Assembly: GCA_950097015.1 (NCBI GenBank)
Contig: CATNEN010000014.1
Span: forward strand, 1,798,001 to 1,862,000
Reading direction: 5' to 3'
Length of the DNA: 64,000 nucleotides
Origin: Macrostomum hystrix
Taxonomy: Eukaryota > Platyhelminthes > Macrostomidae
Of the stretch, positions 32,251 through 45,800 are shown piece by piece (within the stretch, counting starts at the first letter, position 1; every line of letters starts with the position of its first letter). The notes beneath the pieces were generated by a model. It was given only the letters and a program-made list of their open reading frames with translations, searched no databases and was not told where the DNA came from. Both the position numbers and the translations under genes were made by a program.

Positions 32251-33751
32251 GTCTCACCTGTTAGAAATGTCTCTCATCTGTTAGAAATGTCTCTCACCTG
32301 TTAGAAATGTCTCTTAAATGTTAGAAATGTCTCTCATCTGTTAGAAATGTCTCTCATCTGTTAGAAATGTCTCTCATCTGTTAGAAATGTCTCTCATCTG
32401 TTAGAAATGTCTCTCATCTGTTAGAAATGTCTCTCATCTGTTAGAAATGTCTCTCATCTGTTAGAAATGTCTCTCATCTGTTAGAAATGTCTCTCATCTG
32501 TTAGAAATGTCTCTCATCTGTTAGAAATGTCTCTCATCTGTAAGAAATGTCTCTCATCTGTTAGAAATGTCTCTCATCTGTAAGAAATGTCTCTCATCTG
32601 TTAGAAATGTCTCTCAAATGTTAGAAATGTCTCTCAAATGTTAGAAATGTCTCTCATCTGTTAGAAATGTCTCTCATCTGTTAGAAATGTCTCTCAAATG
32701 TTAGAAATGTCTCTCATCTGTTAGAAATGTCTCTCAAATGTTAGAAATGTCTCTCACCTGTTAGAAATGTCTCTCATCTGTAAGAAATGTCTCTCATCTG
32801 TTAGAAATGTCTCTCAAATGTTAGAAATGTCTCTCATCTGTTAGAAATGTCTCTCATCTGTTAGAAATGTCTCTCATCTGTTAGAAATGTCTCTCATCTG
32901 TTAGAAATGTCTCTCATCTGTTAGAAATGTCTCTCATCTGTTAGAAATGTCTCTCATCTGTTAGAAATGTCTCTCAAATGTTAGAAATGTCTCTCATCTG
33001 TTAGAAATGTCTCTCAAATGTTAGAAATGTCTCTCATCTGTTAGAAATGTCTCTCAAATGTTAGAAATGTCTCTCATCTGTTAGAAATGTCTTTCACCTG
33101 TTAGAAATGTCTCTCATCTGTTAGAAATGTCTCTCATCTGTTAGAAATGTCTCTCATCTGTTAGAAATGTCTCTCATCTGTTAGAAATGTCTCTAAAATG
33201 TTAGAAATGTCTCTCACCTGTTAGAAATGTCTCTCATCTGTTAGAAATGTCTCTCATCTGTTAGAAATGTCTCTCATCTGTTAGAAATGTCTCTCAAATG
33301 TTAGAAATGTCTCTCATCTGTTAGAAATGTCTCTCATCTGTTAGAAATGTCTCTCATCTGTTAGAAATGTCTCTCAAATGTTAGAAATGTCTCTCAAATG
33401 TTAGAAATGTCTCTCAAATGTTAGAAATGTCTCTCAAATGTTAGAAATGTCTCTCATCTGTTAGAAATGTCTCTCAAATGTTAGAAATGTCTCTCAAATG
33501 TTAGAAATGTCTCTCATCTGTTAGAAATGTCTCTCAAATGTTAGAAATGTCTCTCAAATGTTAGAAATGTCTCTCAAATGTTAGAAATGTCTCTCAAATG
33601 TTAGAAATGTCTTTCAAATGTTAGAAATGTCTCTCAAATGTTAGAAATGTCTCTCATCTGTTAGAAATGTCTCTCAAATGTTAGAAATGTCTCTCATCTG
33701 TTAGAAATGTCTCTCATCTGTTAGAAATGTCTCTCAAATGTTAGAAATGTT
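32251..33751. repeat. 1.5-kb array with strict 20-bp period
   Basis: About 75 units of TTAGAAATGTCTCTCATCTG with hardly any length change over the array. Almost all variation is in one triplet (ATC, AAA or ACC) and one T/A. Confidence 0.97.
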
Positions 33752-34300
33752 TATTTATTAAGATACTATATTAAGTACTAGATATTAAGTTATTAAGTGC
33801 AATTGGAATATTGTGCTAAATTTAATTATTTGTTTGCTTGGCGATGCAAACTCAGCCCGTGAGTTGTGGACTACACTCGGTGCAAAGCGATTTGCTCGAG
33901 TATGAAAAACATCGGAGAGCGCCTATCGCATGGCCGCACTTTTAAGCCTGCAGTCGGCCGCGTCTGCCCCGGGTATTTGGTGCCTAGAGCTGTATCCACG
34001 GCACATTGTTGATAGCAATGGGCTGAAATGGAGTCGATCCCGGCCCTGCCATGGCAGCGCCTGCTCGACTGCGGCTTTTATTTTTAGCGCTCCGCATTTT
34101 TTGTTAGCTGCAAAACTGCAGCTGCGCAGTGGGCCGGGTTGTGAACTAGTCCTCTATTTATAATAACTAAATATGTGCTGAGCATTCGAACACTGCTTCT
34201 CATGCTCTGGATTCAGGACACAGCTGCCACGCCTTCTTACCGAGGCCTCATGGCTTCAATTAGTTAAATAAACTATTTTCTCAGTTTTTACATAATGTTT
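33752..34300. other. Unique intergenic DNA
   Basis: No gene recognised. Confidence 0.4.
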
Positions 34301-35190
34301 TCAATGTTTTTCTTTAAGAGACTTGTAATTGGCTAGCTGACACTGGGAGTTTAGTTGGTCATGGAGGATTGTGATTGGCTGGTTCATCCTTGGTGTTTAG
34401 CTGGTCATGGAGGATTGTGATTGGCTGGTTCATCCTGGGTGTTTAGCTGGTCATTAAGGATTGTGATTGGCTGGTTCATCCTTGGTGTTTAGCTGGTCAT
34501 GGAGGCTTGTGATTGGCTGGTTCATCCTGGGTGTTTAGCTGGTCATGGAGGATTGTGATTGGCTGGTTCATCCTGGGTGTTTAGCTGGTCATGGAGGATT
34601 GTGATGGCTGGTTCATCCTGGGTGTTTAGCTGGTCATGGAGTCTTGTGATTGGCTGGTTCATCCTGGGTGTTTAGCTGGTCATGGAGGCTTGTGATTGGC
34701 TGGTTCATCCTGGGTGTTTAGCTGGTCATGGAGGATTGTGATTGGCTGGTTCATCCTGGGTGTTTAGCTGGTCATGGAGGCTTGTGATGGCTGGTTCATC
34801 CTGGGTGTTTAGCTGGTCATGGAGGATTGTGATTGGCTGGTTCATCCTGGGTGTTTAGCTGGTCATGGAGTCTTGTGATTGGCTGGTTCATCCTGGGTGT
34901 TTAGCTGGTCATGGAGGCTTGTGATTGGCTGGTTCATCCTGGGAGTTTAGCTGGTCATGGAGGATTGTGATTGGCTGGTTCATCCTGGGAGTTTAGCTGG
35001 TCATGGAGGATTGTGATTGGCTGGTTCATCCTGGGTGTTTAGCTGGTCATGGAGGCTTGTGATTGGCTGGTTCATCCTGGGTGTTTAGCTGGTCATGGAC
35101 GATTGTGATTGGCTGGTTCATCCTGGGTGTTTAGCTGGTCATTGAGGCTTGTGATTGGCTGGTTCATCCTGGGTGTTAAGCTGGTTATGG
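34301..35190. repeat. 46-bp minisatellite with a CCAAT box in nearly every unit
   Basis: About 19 units around TGTGATTGGCTGGTTCATCC, then TGGGTGTTTAGCTGGTCATG. TGATTGGCT is the reverse complement of AGCCAATCA, a full match to the CCAAT-box consensus. A few units carry GATGGCT and have lost it. The array ends about 1.3 kb before the KDM3 start codon. Confidence 0.9.
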
Positions 35191-36486
35191 GAGGGCTAGC
35201 ACACGGTGCTGAAGTGCTCACTTAGTTAGCACTTGAGCAGCTTGCCCAGGTATTTCTGAATTAAAAGCCTGGCATTTTTTATTTTTTTACTTGACTTTTA
35301 ATAAAAGCAGTTTGCGTCTATTTAAAGGTAGATCGTGCTTCTGCACTTGCCTGTTATCTTATCTTGTTGAGCTGGCCCACGTTGCTTTAGCTGGCCTATC
35401 TACTCAATGAGTAAGAGTGTACTCGAAAACGTCTTCAAAATTTATTTCCACGTTGGAAAATAAATAATGAAATTTCACATTCAATGGCGTGACTGGCTTG
35501 ATCTTTGTGCCTCTGACAATTGACAAGTCACACTACAAAAATGGTGCCAAAGGGTATACGCGTAGCCATGCTCAAGTTCGCTATGCTCAGTTTTGCTGTG
35601 GCTTTGTATTGTTCCCCAGTGAATACCCAATGCGTTTCCTGCAGAACAAATCCAATGCTTTGAGTTGACTGGCGAGTCCGAGAGCCGCTTTATTGGCATC
35701 ATTGTTATGACTAATATATAATACTATTATTATTATTATTACCATTTACATTTACAGAACAACCCCCATTCATCGTCGTCTGTGCTACGCGCGCATACAC
35801 ACACACACACTAAGGACAAAGCGATTAGCACTCACGACACAGCCTGAGAAGAATGTAATCAACAAACCAGCAGAACCCAGCTTATAGATCTTAAAAAATC
35901 TATTTAACAGTCTTTTTCTCTGCTGTGACTAATGTGAAACAGTGGGGGGCCGAGCTGTGCGCCAGACACATTTTAGTTCTTTCTTTCGGCCCCCCGTACA
36001 AACCGCCCGGTCTGCGGGCGCCCACCCCAGCCCAGGCCAGCCAATCCGCTGTGCACTCTTTTTTGGGCAGGGTGGTAAGGGCGGAGGCGGGGTGGGCCGC
36101 CGTGGTTCAGGTCTAAAATAGTGTAGACTGGCTGGAGGCTTTTTTCCTTTTAACCGCCGAGAGGGCTTTGGAATTTCGCATCGAGAATAGAACCCGGCCC
36201 TAACAATATTCCCCGTTTTCCGGTCAACCTGCTTCTGCTCTAAAAGGCCCTTAGTTACCTCTCCTTTTTGGTTATTCGAAGCAGCAGAAAATAGAACTCG
36301 GCCGATTTTCTCATCCGCGATCAGCTGAATCGTAAGTTCATCGAGTTTGCCATAGCCTGTCATTGCGGTGGATGAGAACTCGCGGTCCCAAATCGAATGA
36401 CATCAGACAAACTGAAGGTCTGCAACTAAGCCGACACTAAAAAAGCTAAAAAGCGAGACACCCCCAGTGTCAGAACACAGCCGAAC
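35191..36486 (+). other. Upstream region and probable 5' UTR of KDM3
   Basis: Holds an ATTATT run (~35725) and a (CA)n run (~35800). It probably includes the KDM3 promoter and leader; I see no convincing TATA box near the start, and the transcription start is not determined. Confidence 0.35.
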
Positions 36487-37077
36487 ATGCACAAGAAGCT
36501 CATGACCAGCAACGGGGCCCAGGGCCAGGCATCAGTGCTGCCACAGCGTCATCAGACAGCCACGACTGCGGCTGCCCAGGTATTGACGGCGGCAGCAGCA
36601 GCGGCAGCGGCGGCGGCGGCAGCAGGATCGCCGCAGCAGCAACGGCAGCAGCAGCAGCAGCAGCAGCAGCATTCGCCACTGGACAAGGCGAACTTTGGAG
36701 CCAATTTGAGCTACACGTCGGCTGCGGCCAAGTACCCGCTGGCTTCGAATGCCGGGCTCAACTCGCTAGCCAAACACGCGCAGCAGCAGCAGCAGCAGTC
36801 GCAACTGCCCTCGCATCTCCCGCAGCAACAACAGCAGCAGCCGCAGGAGACGCCACTCGGTGTAAATATGCCAGTATCCGCTGAGCAGCAACAGCAGATT
36901 CAGATGTACCAGCTAGCTGCCATGCAACAGCAACAAGCTGCAGCTGCAGCTGCTGCACTTCAACAGCAACAGCAGCAGCATCAGCAGCAACAGCACCAAA
37001 ATCAACAGCATCAGCTGCTGCTAAACCTTCATCAGCAAATGGAGCTTCAGCGGCTGCAAGCTCATTCCCAGTTGATT

Positions 37078-37112
<35 letters not shown>

Positions 37113-37313
37113 TCAACAGCAACAGGCGGCAGCTGCTGCTGCAGCGGCTGCCGCGCTGGCAAAAGATCAGCAGGCCCAGCAGCAACTACAACAGTACAAT
37201 GGCCTCATCAATCGCTGGGAGGCGCAGTATCCTGACATGCCTCCGGCGCCCTTCTGGATGCTGCACCAATTCCAGGACGATTTGTACCGGAATTCCATGC
37301 CACTGCCAGACAG
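36487..37313 (+). CDS. KDM3: KDM3 exon 1 (start and polyGln/polyAla region)
   Basis: ATG 36487 opens 275 codons plus two bases. It is rich in Ala runs and mixed CAG/CAA Gln runs, then a non-repetitive end ([20 protein letters not shown]). Donor CAG|GTGAGA, phase 2. The link to exon 2 rests on phase and continuing Gln-rich composition, so an alternative first exon cannot be excluded. Confidence 0.75.
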
Positions 37314-39824
37314 GTGAGAGTTTCTGTCATGTTTCTTAAAGCAGCTTCTTTAAACTGAAATAAGTTTTCAAATGTTAACGTTTGGCAAGTCAGTTTTGTG
37401 TAATAGAAACATAACTAGATTTTATTTAAGTCCATACTATATATTTAAGTGCAAACAGAAGTAATGAAGCCCTGTTTACATTAAAACTCACTATAGAACA
37501 TTCATCTTATGCTTTGTTTGAGGCTTTGGAAACAGTTTTGCCATTAAATTTCCTGCTTGGAATTGTGGGGTCTTGGTTGTTTCATTTTAGCCAGTGAGGA
37601 ATGTGAGGGGTTGGGGTCTGGTCGTGCGTACATATATGACTCAGACGGGCGCATGTACATTTAACTAATTGCACAGATGTACACTGCCATAGGCCCCGGC
37701 ATGCATTCCTATCCTCGGCAAGCCTCGATTGCTTAAACTTGTCCGGCCTTGCATTCCTCAATGAGGGCCTCAGTGTGGTTTGGGCATGGGAATGAAGGGC
37801 TTTGTGTTAGCTAAGGTCTCTTAATTTTATGGTCGTCTGGCTTTTCATCTCGTACAGTGAGTGCGTGGCTACAACCTGGAAATTTGGCAATCTAGTGACG
37901 GAAAAGCCAAACAAATCTTTATTGAAATTCAAATTGTAACTGAATTTGTTAGTAAACTTGTGGGGCCCCGTAAATTGGCTATAAATGTGATTCCAAATCT
38001 TTATTGAAATTCAAATTGTAACTGAATTTGTTAGTAAACTTGTGGGGCCCCGTAAATTGGCTATAAATGTGATTCGATCTTGACTTGAAGATTGCTTGCT
38101 CTGGATACAAGCAAATATATTTTAATTCTGCTTGACCACTGGCCAGCGCAAACTAGTGCTTCATTAACCAGACACCCAAGGCTACACCTGCATATTTCTG
38201 CCTATCTGAACAGCGAACAATGTGTATGTAGAATAATTCTCGAATTCTATTCAGGACAGAAGTCGGCTAGGCTTACTACAAATTGGGCAGACAGGGTTGC
38301 ACAGGCATTTACAGCCGATGTTTAATCTACTTAGCAGACAGCATATTTTCCTGACCTTCATCTTCACCCGTTAATCCGTTAGGCAGTCCACTAACTTAAT
38401 TCTTCCCAACTGTATATGTTGTACATTTCTTTTTTCCGACCTCTTCTATTTCTTTCACGGCCATCATCTGTAACTCTCATCTATTCTCAAAATCTTCTCA
38501 CCCCGTGTCCTCTCTTCTGCCTGTCTTCTCACCCCATGTCCTCTCTTCTGCCTGTCTTCTCATCCCGTGTCCTCTCTTCTGCCTGTCTTCTCACCCCGTG
38601 TCCTCTCTTCTGCCTGTCCTCACCCCCGTGTCCTCTCTTCTGCCTGTCTTCTCACCCCGTGTCCTCTCTTCTGCCTGTCCTCACCCCATGTCCTCTCTTC
38701 TGCCTGTCTTCTCACCCCGTGTCCTCTCTTCTGCCTGTCTTCTCATCCCGTGTCCTCTCTTCTGCCTGTCTTCTCACCCCGTGTCCTCTCTTCTGCCTGT
38801 CTTCTCACCCCGTGTCCTCTCTTCTGCCTGTCTTCACACCCCCTGTCCTCTCTTCTGCCTGTCTTCACACCCCCTGTCCTCTCTTCTGCCTGTCTTCTCA
38901 CCCCGTGTCCTCTCTTCTGCCTGTCTTCTCACCCCGTGTCCTCTCTTCTGCCTGTCTTCTCACCCCGTGTCTTCTCTTCTGCCGGCCTTCTCACCCCTAA
39001 TTTCTACCCTTCAGCAGTCGGTAGCTGTTGTCACAATACGCCCTCACCGCCAACCCACTCTTTCCAGCTCCCAGAGGCAGCTGGGAGGCCGTCGGCCCGA
39101 TGACGAGTCGCACGGCTCCGCCAAGGCTCGCAAGGGTCTGCCGGCTTCCTCAACTGCTTCCTCCTCCACCTCGTCTCTGGTGGCCACTGCCGCCGCAGCA
39201 GCCGCCGCAGCCGCTGGCGTTCCCATGGCAACCATGAGCGGGTCGCGCGGCAATCCTGTGACAGCCGGCGATCGGGCCAGCGAGCTGGTTGACCAGCACT
39301 TCAACCAGAGCATCGGGAACATCAGCCAGCTAAGCAAGGAGCAGCTGCAGCAGCAGCGCCTGAACCACTCACCTGCGGTGCCGAGCGCCAGCCCCGTCGT
39401 TTCCATGCATCACCAGCAGCGCAGCAGGCCGCAGCAGCCAAGTCCTCAGCACCAGCAGCAGCAGTCACAAGGGCCGCCCCTGCTCACGAATCAGCACAGC
39501 CTCCAGCATCAGCAGCAGCAGCAGAGTCGGCAGTCCGCGAATGCCGCAGTGGCTTCGGCGCCGCCGGTTCTCACTGCTCAGCAGCCCCTGCCGCTTCACC
39601 AGCATCAGCAGCAGCAGCAGCATTTTGCGGCCTCTGTCACCACCCAGTCGAACATCGCCCTAGCTGCTGCGGCTGCGGCCGCCGCTGCCGCCGCTGCGTC
39701 CACCGCAGGTGTTGGCAACTCCCGTCCGACTCAAGCCCCGCCGACAACAGCGACTCAGCAGCGGTCCAGCAGTCAGCAGCAGGCTCAGGGCTATCAGCAT
39801 CATCAGCAGCAGCAGCATCTGCTT

Positions 39825-39858
<34 letters not shown>

Positions 39859-42800
39859 TGATTCTTGAGCATGCCGCATCTGTGCATCTGCAACAGCAGC
39901 AGCAACATCAGCTCCAGCTTCAGCTGCAGCAGCTTCACCAGCAACAGCTGCAGCAACAACTGCAGCAACAGCAGCAGCAACAGCTACTACAGCAGCAGGC
40001 CCAACAACATCACTTGCAACAGCAGCAGCAGCAACAGGCGCAGCAACTTCACAACAGCCACCCGCAGCTTCAGCAACATCACCAGCTGCTGCAGCCGCCA
40101 CCACCACCACCTCAGAATCAGCAGCAGCAGCAGCAGCAGCAGTTGCTTCACTCTCAGCACCAGCAGCATCAGCAGCAGCAGCTGCAGCACAAGTCTAATA
40201 CGCCGAGTAACTCAACCTCCTCGCCAACCGGCTCCATCACCAGCACTGGCACTCCGGGCCCCGGCGCCGCCAGCCTCGGCGAGCCCGGATCCCGGCAGTC
40301 GAGACTGACGCCACATCACCAGCACCTGTCTGGCGCTGCGGCTGCGGCTCCGACCTCCGCCTCGGCACAGAAGGTCGGCCTTAAGAAGGCCTGGCTGCGC
40401 AGACTTCAGGAGGAGCAGCGGGAGGACGGCACCGGGCCCAGCGACTCCGACGAGCAGGTTTGGCTGCGCTTCTGCTGTATCATCTCCAGCTTCCTTCAGC
40501 CCTATCTCCAGCTTCCTTCAGCCTCATCCCCAGCTTCCTTCAGCCCTATCTCCAGCTTCCTTCAGCCTCATCCCCAGCTTCCTTCATGCTCATCTCCAGC
40601 TTCCTTCAGCGTCATCTCCAGCTTCCTTCAGCGTCATCTCCAGCTTCCTTCAGCCTCATCCCCAGCTTCCTTCATGCTCATATCCAGCTTCCTTCAGCGT
40701 CATCTCCAGCTTCCTTCAGCGTCATCTCCAGCTTCCTTCAGCCTCATCCCCAGCTTCCTTCAGCCTCATCTCCAGCTTCCCTCAGCCTCATCTCCAGCTT
40801 CCTTCAGCCTCATCCCCAGCTTCCTTCAGCCTCGTCTCCAGCTTCCCTCAGCCTCATCTCCAGCTTCCCTCAGCCTCATCTCCAGCTTCCCTCAGCCTCA
40901 TCTCCAGCTTCCCTCAGCCTCATCTCCAGTCATCTATGGTTTGCACTCTTTCAATCCTAATGCGTTGTACGAGTATGTAGTATAGCTTCAGTTATTCCCA
41001 GATGAAACATTTGTCTACTGTTTCCTAATCTGCTAACTCATGGCGAGAAAGCGCAGTCTAAATAATGGCAGGCAGAGAAACAGAGTAGGCATCTACTGCA
41101 TCTCCCAGAATGGAGACTGCTTTGTCATTGGCACTCAGGCAGGCAGGCAGGCAGGCAGGCAGAATTCTGAGCTGAGGCGTAGTAGACAGACCAGCAACAA
41201 AGGAAGGAATAAGAAAACTGCCGAGAACTGGCAGGCAGGCAACACACAATGGGTCTCTATGCGAACACAAAAGCAACTCGCCTGATGGGAATCGAGGTTA
41301 GAGTACAGGTCTACACTCACTGCACACACCGGGCTAAGACTGCTCAAAATGCGAGGGTTAGCTACTGTTGACAATTTTTTAGCACAGCTCTGCCTAGCAT
41401 TGTCTCTGGGCGAGTGTGCCAGTTCTCATTCCAATTTAGCCCTTATTATATTGAGCCCTAGTTGGCAGGCATTGTGTTAGGGTATGCCCGTCTCAATATA
41501 ATGCTCCCAATGCAGCTACAATAGAGCTTAGAGTCTGGTGGATACAGTTGAATTCTATTCATTGTAGTTCGCCTATATGTAGCTCAGTGTGTAGGCTTGC
41601 TTAACATGAAAGGCATAATGAGTTGGAAAATTGATAACTTTTGTATACTGACATTGTTATGGCCTGATTCTGTGTGTTCCTAGGGTGTGGTTCTAGCTAT
41701 ATGAGGGTGAGATTCTAGCTATATGAGGGTGAGATTCTAGCTATATGAGGGTGAGATTCTAGCTATATGAGGGTGAGATTCTAGCTATATGAGGGTGAGG
41801 TTCTAGCTATATGAGGGTGAGATTCTAGCTATTTGAGGGTGAGATTCTAGCTATATGAGGGTGAGATTCTAGCTATATGAGGGTGAGATTCTAGCTATAT
41901 GAGGGTGAGATTCTAGCTATATGAGGGTGAGATTCTAGCTATATAAGGGTGAGATTCTAGCTATATAAGGGTTATAAGGGTGAGATTCTAGCTATATAAG
42001 GGTGAGATTCTAGCTATATGAGGGTGAGATTCTAGCTATATAAGGTTGAGATTCTAGCTATATAAGGGTGAGATTCTAGCTATATGAGGGTGAGATTCTA
42101 GCTGTATGAGGGTGAGATTCTAGCTATATAAGGGTTATAAGGGTGAGATTCTAGCTATATAAGGGTGAGATTCTAGCTATATAAGGGTGAGATTCTAGCT
42201 ATATAAGGGTGAGATTCTAGCTATATAAGGGTGAGATTCTAGCTATATGAGGGTGAGATTCTAGCTATATGAGGGTGAGATTCTAGCTATATGAGGGTGA
42301 GATTCTAGCTATATGAGGGTGAGATTCTAGCTATATGAGGGTGAGATTCTAGCTATATGAGGGTGAGGTTCTAGCTATATGAGGGTGAGATTCTAGCTAT
42401 ATGAGGGTGAGATTCTAGCTATATGTGGGTGAGATTCTAGCCAAATTGAGAGGGTCTTTAGTTTTCCGGAGTTGATTATAATAACGTACTTTTAATTCTA
42501 TCTATAACGCTAATGAAGAGATGACGAGGGATCTGTCTATACTAAAAGCGTGATAGTTACTCCCGCCGTAGACCGATTGTGTTCGTGGCCAGTGCAGTTA
42601 ATGTCCCGCTCTCCCGCAACCACCGCAGATGTACACAGACGACCAGAAGCGGGCCATGAAACGACGCAGCAGCGGAGCTGGCATGGCGGGTGACTCTGAC
42701 TCATCCAAGGAGTCAGCAGCCTCGTCCTCCGCGGGCGCCGCCGCCGGCTGCTCAACGTCAGCCTTCTCTAACGGCCTGCAGGCTCCAAAGTTTGAGCCGC

Positions 42801-45800
42801 AGGCGCCGCTTCCCGCTGGCGCCTGCGGCCTGCTGGGCCCAGTGAAGAAGCGCATCAAGAAGGAAGACGCCGGCGGGACGGTTGCGACTACCGCTGCCGC
42901 GCCTGCTGCCGCCGCGGCTTCGGTCCCGACTGTCGAGGCCGCGGTGCCGCCGAAGTTGGAGGAGCAGTTCCCAGGCCGAGAGATTCGTGAGTGCAAATCC
43001 CTAAACCCCTTCATTTTCCGTTAATCCCCCCTCTAATCCCCAAATCTCCCCTTATTTTCCGTTAATCCCTCCTCTAATCCCCAAATCTCCCCTTATTTTC
43101 CGTTAATCCCCCTCTAATCCTAAAATCTCCCCTTATTTTCCGTTAATCCCCCTCTAATCCTAAAATCTCCCCTCATTTTCCGTTAATCCCTCCCCTCTAA
43201 TCCCAAAATCTCCCCTCATATTCCGTTAATCCCTCCTCTAATCCCAAAATCTGCCCTCATTTTCCGTTAATCCCTCCTCAAAATCTTAAATCCTTTCTCA
43301 CCTTCTCTTAATCCCTCATCGCAGTGCCCTATTTTAACCCCCCTTCGTATTTAATTGTCTTTGTCTACCGTTAATATCTTCAATATCTTCTTAATCCTGG
43401 GTTGTCTTGCCTGAACAGTTGAGCTACCGAGCCATTTTGCTTCCCATTTTTGAACCAAGGGGTGAATTCCACCTGTTGTAGCCCTTGAAGGTCCAGCAGT
43501 CTGTCTAAATAAAGGTAGGTGACCACCGAAAACGGAGATGATGCAGGCACATTCGGGTGACATGCAGATAAATTTTGAAGGCCTGGAAAGGCCGCACTGA
43601 GGCGCAGTGCTAACTCGTACACGCTAACTCATCTCCCAAGTTTCACTGAAATCATTTCTAATATCCCTTTACTGTTTCTCCCCATTCTCACTGCCCTCTC
43701 GCTCAGTCGGCCATCGCAGCCCTAATTGCAGTCACGTGACTCACCAAGGCAATCGCCAGAGTCCTCTGCAGTACAGCTGAACCTATTGCCGCATCCCCTT
43801 CGGATATCCCCTTCGCTCCCCATTCTTCCCAATCGAATTTATCCCGCGCACTGCCTGGACAGCATTACAAAATACTAGAGTGGGCCGCATACTCGTGTGT
43901 GCTCACTCATATTTGAGCATACGGGCCGGAAATATTTGCAATTCACCCGCCTTAGTAGGTCACAGCCGGGGTGAGCACAGTGCTCAAAGCCGCTTGCAGT
44001 TTTCAGTATGGCGCGTGACTCACCGGAGTGGGTTTGGGAGGGGAGAGGAGCTACTCAGACAGGCAGACATAAGGGACACTGAAGTGAAACGAGGAATTCT
44101 CAAGCACTCAGACAGAAGAGTTTAGCAGTGAAAACAGAACTCACACAGCTTTTGTTCAACGCCCTATCCTCTTCTCTCTTCTGCTCTTCTCTCTTCTATT
44201 AACTATTATCTCTTCTCCTCTCCTCTCCTCTCCTTTCCTCTCCTCTCCTCTCCTTTCCTCTCCTCTCCTCTCCTCTCCTCTCCTCTCCTTTCCTCTCCTC
44301 TCCTCTCTTCTCCTCTCCTCTCCTCTCTTCTCCTCTCCTCTCCTCTCCTCTCCTCTCCTCTCCTCTCCTCTCCTTTCCTCTCCTCTCCTCTCCTCTCCTC
44401 TCTTCTCCTCTCCTCTCCTCTCCTCTCCTCTCCTCTCCTCTCCTTTCCTCTCCTCTCCTCTCCTCTCCTCTCCTTTCCTCTCCTCTCCTCTCCTCTCCTC
44501 TCTTCTCCTCTCCTCTCCTCTCTTCTCCTCTCCTCTCCTCTCCTCTCCTCTCCTCTCCTCTCCTTTCCTCTCCTCTCCTCTCCTCTCCTCTCTTCTCCTC
44601 TCCTCTCTTCTCCTCTCCTCTCCTCTCCTCTCTTCTCCTCTCCTCTCCTCTCTTCTCCTCTCCTCTCTTCTCCTCTCCTCTCCTCTCCTCTCCTCTCATC
44701 TCCTGGGAGAATGTCTGTATTCGTGCTTGACAGGGCATCAGCCAGTGTGCTATGCTGGCAGCAGGCAGAATTCTCGGTCTTGCCTGAGCAGTGAGCAGTG
44801 AGCAGTGAGCAGTGAGCATTGAGCAGTGTCTAGCTCGGCCCGAGTGTAGTCAGTTTGTTTAGAATGGCTGAGGGGGGTGGCAAAGGCAGAAGATGGCGAG
44901 ACTTGGCGAGGCGGAGAAAGCTGAGGGGACGCCCCAGACAGGCTGGCAGCCCGGTCGGTAAAAGTAGAAGCCCCCCCTCAGTCCGCGTGGGGATTTGGGA
45001 GAGGCGGGAAAATCGATACAACCCCGCTCCCCCTGGCGCTCTCCGGTTTCCTCTCTTCTCCCCTGCTGCTCACGTGAGTAGGGAAGAGTTAAAGCAGAAA
45101 TAGCCAGCCCGGCTGCTTGAGCACTGTGGTGAGACCGGCTGAGCTGCAGGATGCAGGGGGAACAGAGTTACCCGTGGGATCAGGGCCGCGCTCTGGGCTG
45201 GGGCAGACTGGGAAGCGGGAAAATCAATAATTTATAAATCGGCCTGTCTAGGGGAGCGGGGATGAGGCCGAGGGGAGAACGCAGTCGCCAGGCTGAGGCC
45301 CCGGACAGAGAAGAGAGCGATGGGAACACGTCAGGGGCAGGGCTGATGTATAATTTTATAGGGCAGAGGCTGCGGCGCACTCAGCGACTCGCAGCCCAGC
45401 CGAGGCTGTCGGAATCTACTGGCCACTCCCCCCCCGCCCCGCGGCAGCAATTCCCATCAGCCTGCAGATTCCGCATATAATATAGCTACTCCCCTATGCT
45501 AATACTTTTGGGAGCATTGCGCTCAGCACACTCCCCTTCCTATCGACTCAGTTCTGGCTTCATCTGTTGCCTTCGACCCTTTCGCCAGCCCGAGCTACTT
45601 CTGTTCTCTCCCCAATCTCCCTCTTATCTCCCTCTTCTCTCCCCCGATCTCCCTCTTCTCTCCCTAATCTCCCTCTTCTCTCCCCAATCTCCCTCTTCTC
45701 TCCCCCAATCTCCCTCTTCTCTCACCCAATCTCCCTCTTCTCTCCCCAATCTCCCTCTTCTCTCCCCAATCTCCCTCTTCTCTCACCCAATCTCCCTCTT

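Noticed and set aside
32251-33751. CRISPR-like array
   Set aside because: Units abut with no unique spacers and the context is animal genomic DNA; a plain minisatellite.
38505-39067. N-terminal extension of the exon 2 frame, and its C-terminal extension to 40985
   Set aside because: Both ends are intronic minisatellite in frame by chance; good acceptor and donor sites bound 39068-40457.
44199-44819. 206-codon Glu/Arg-rich frame on the minus strand
   Set aside because: Translation of (GAGGA)n; inside a KDM3 intron.
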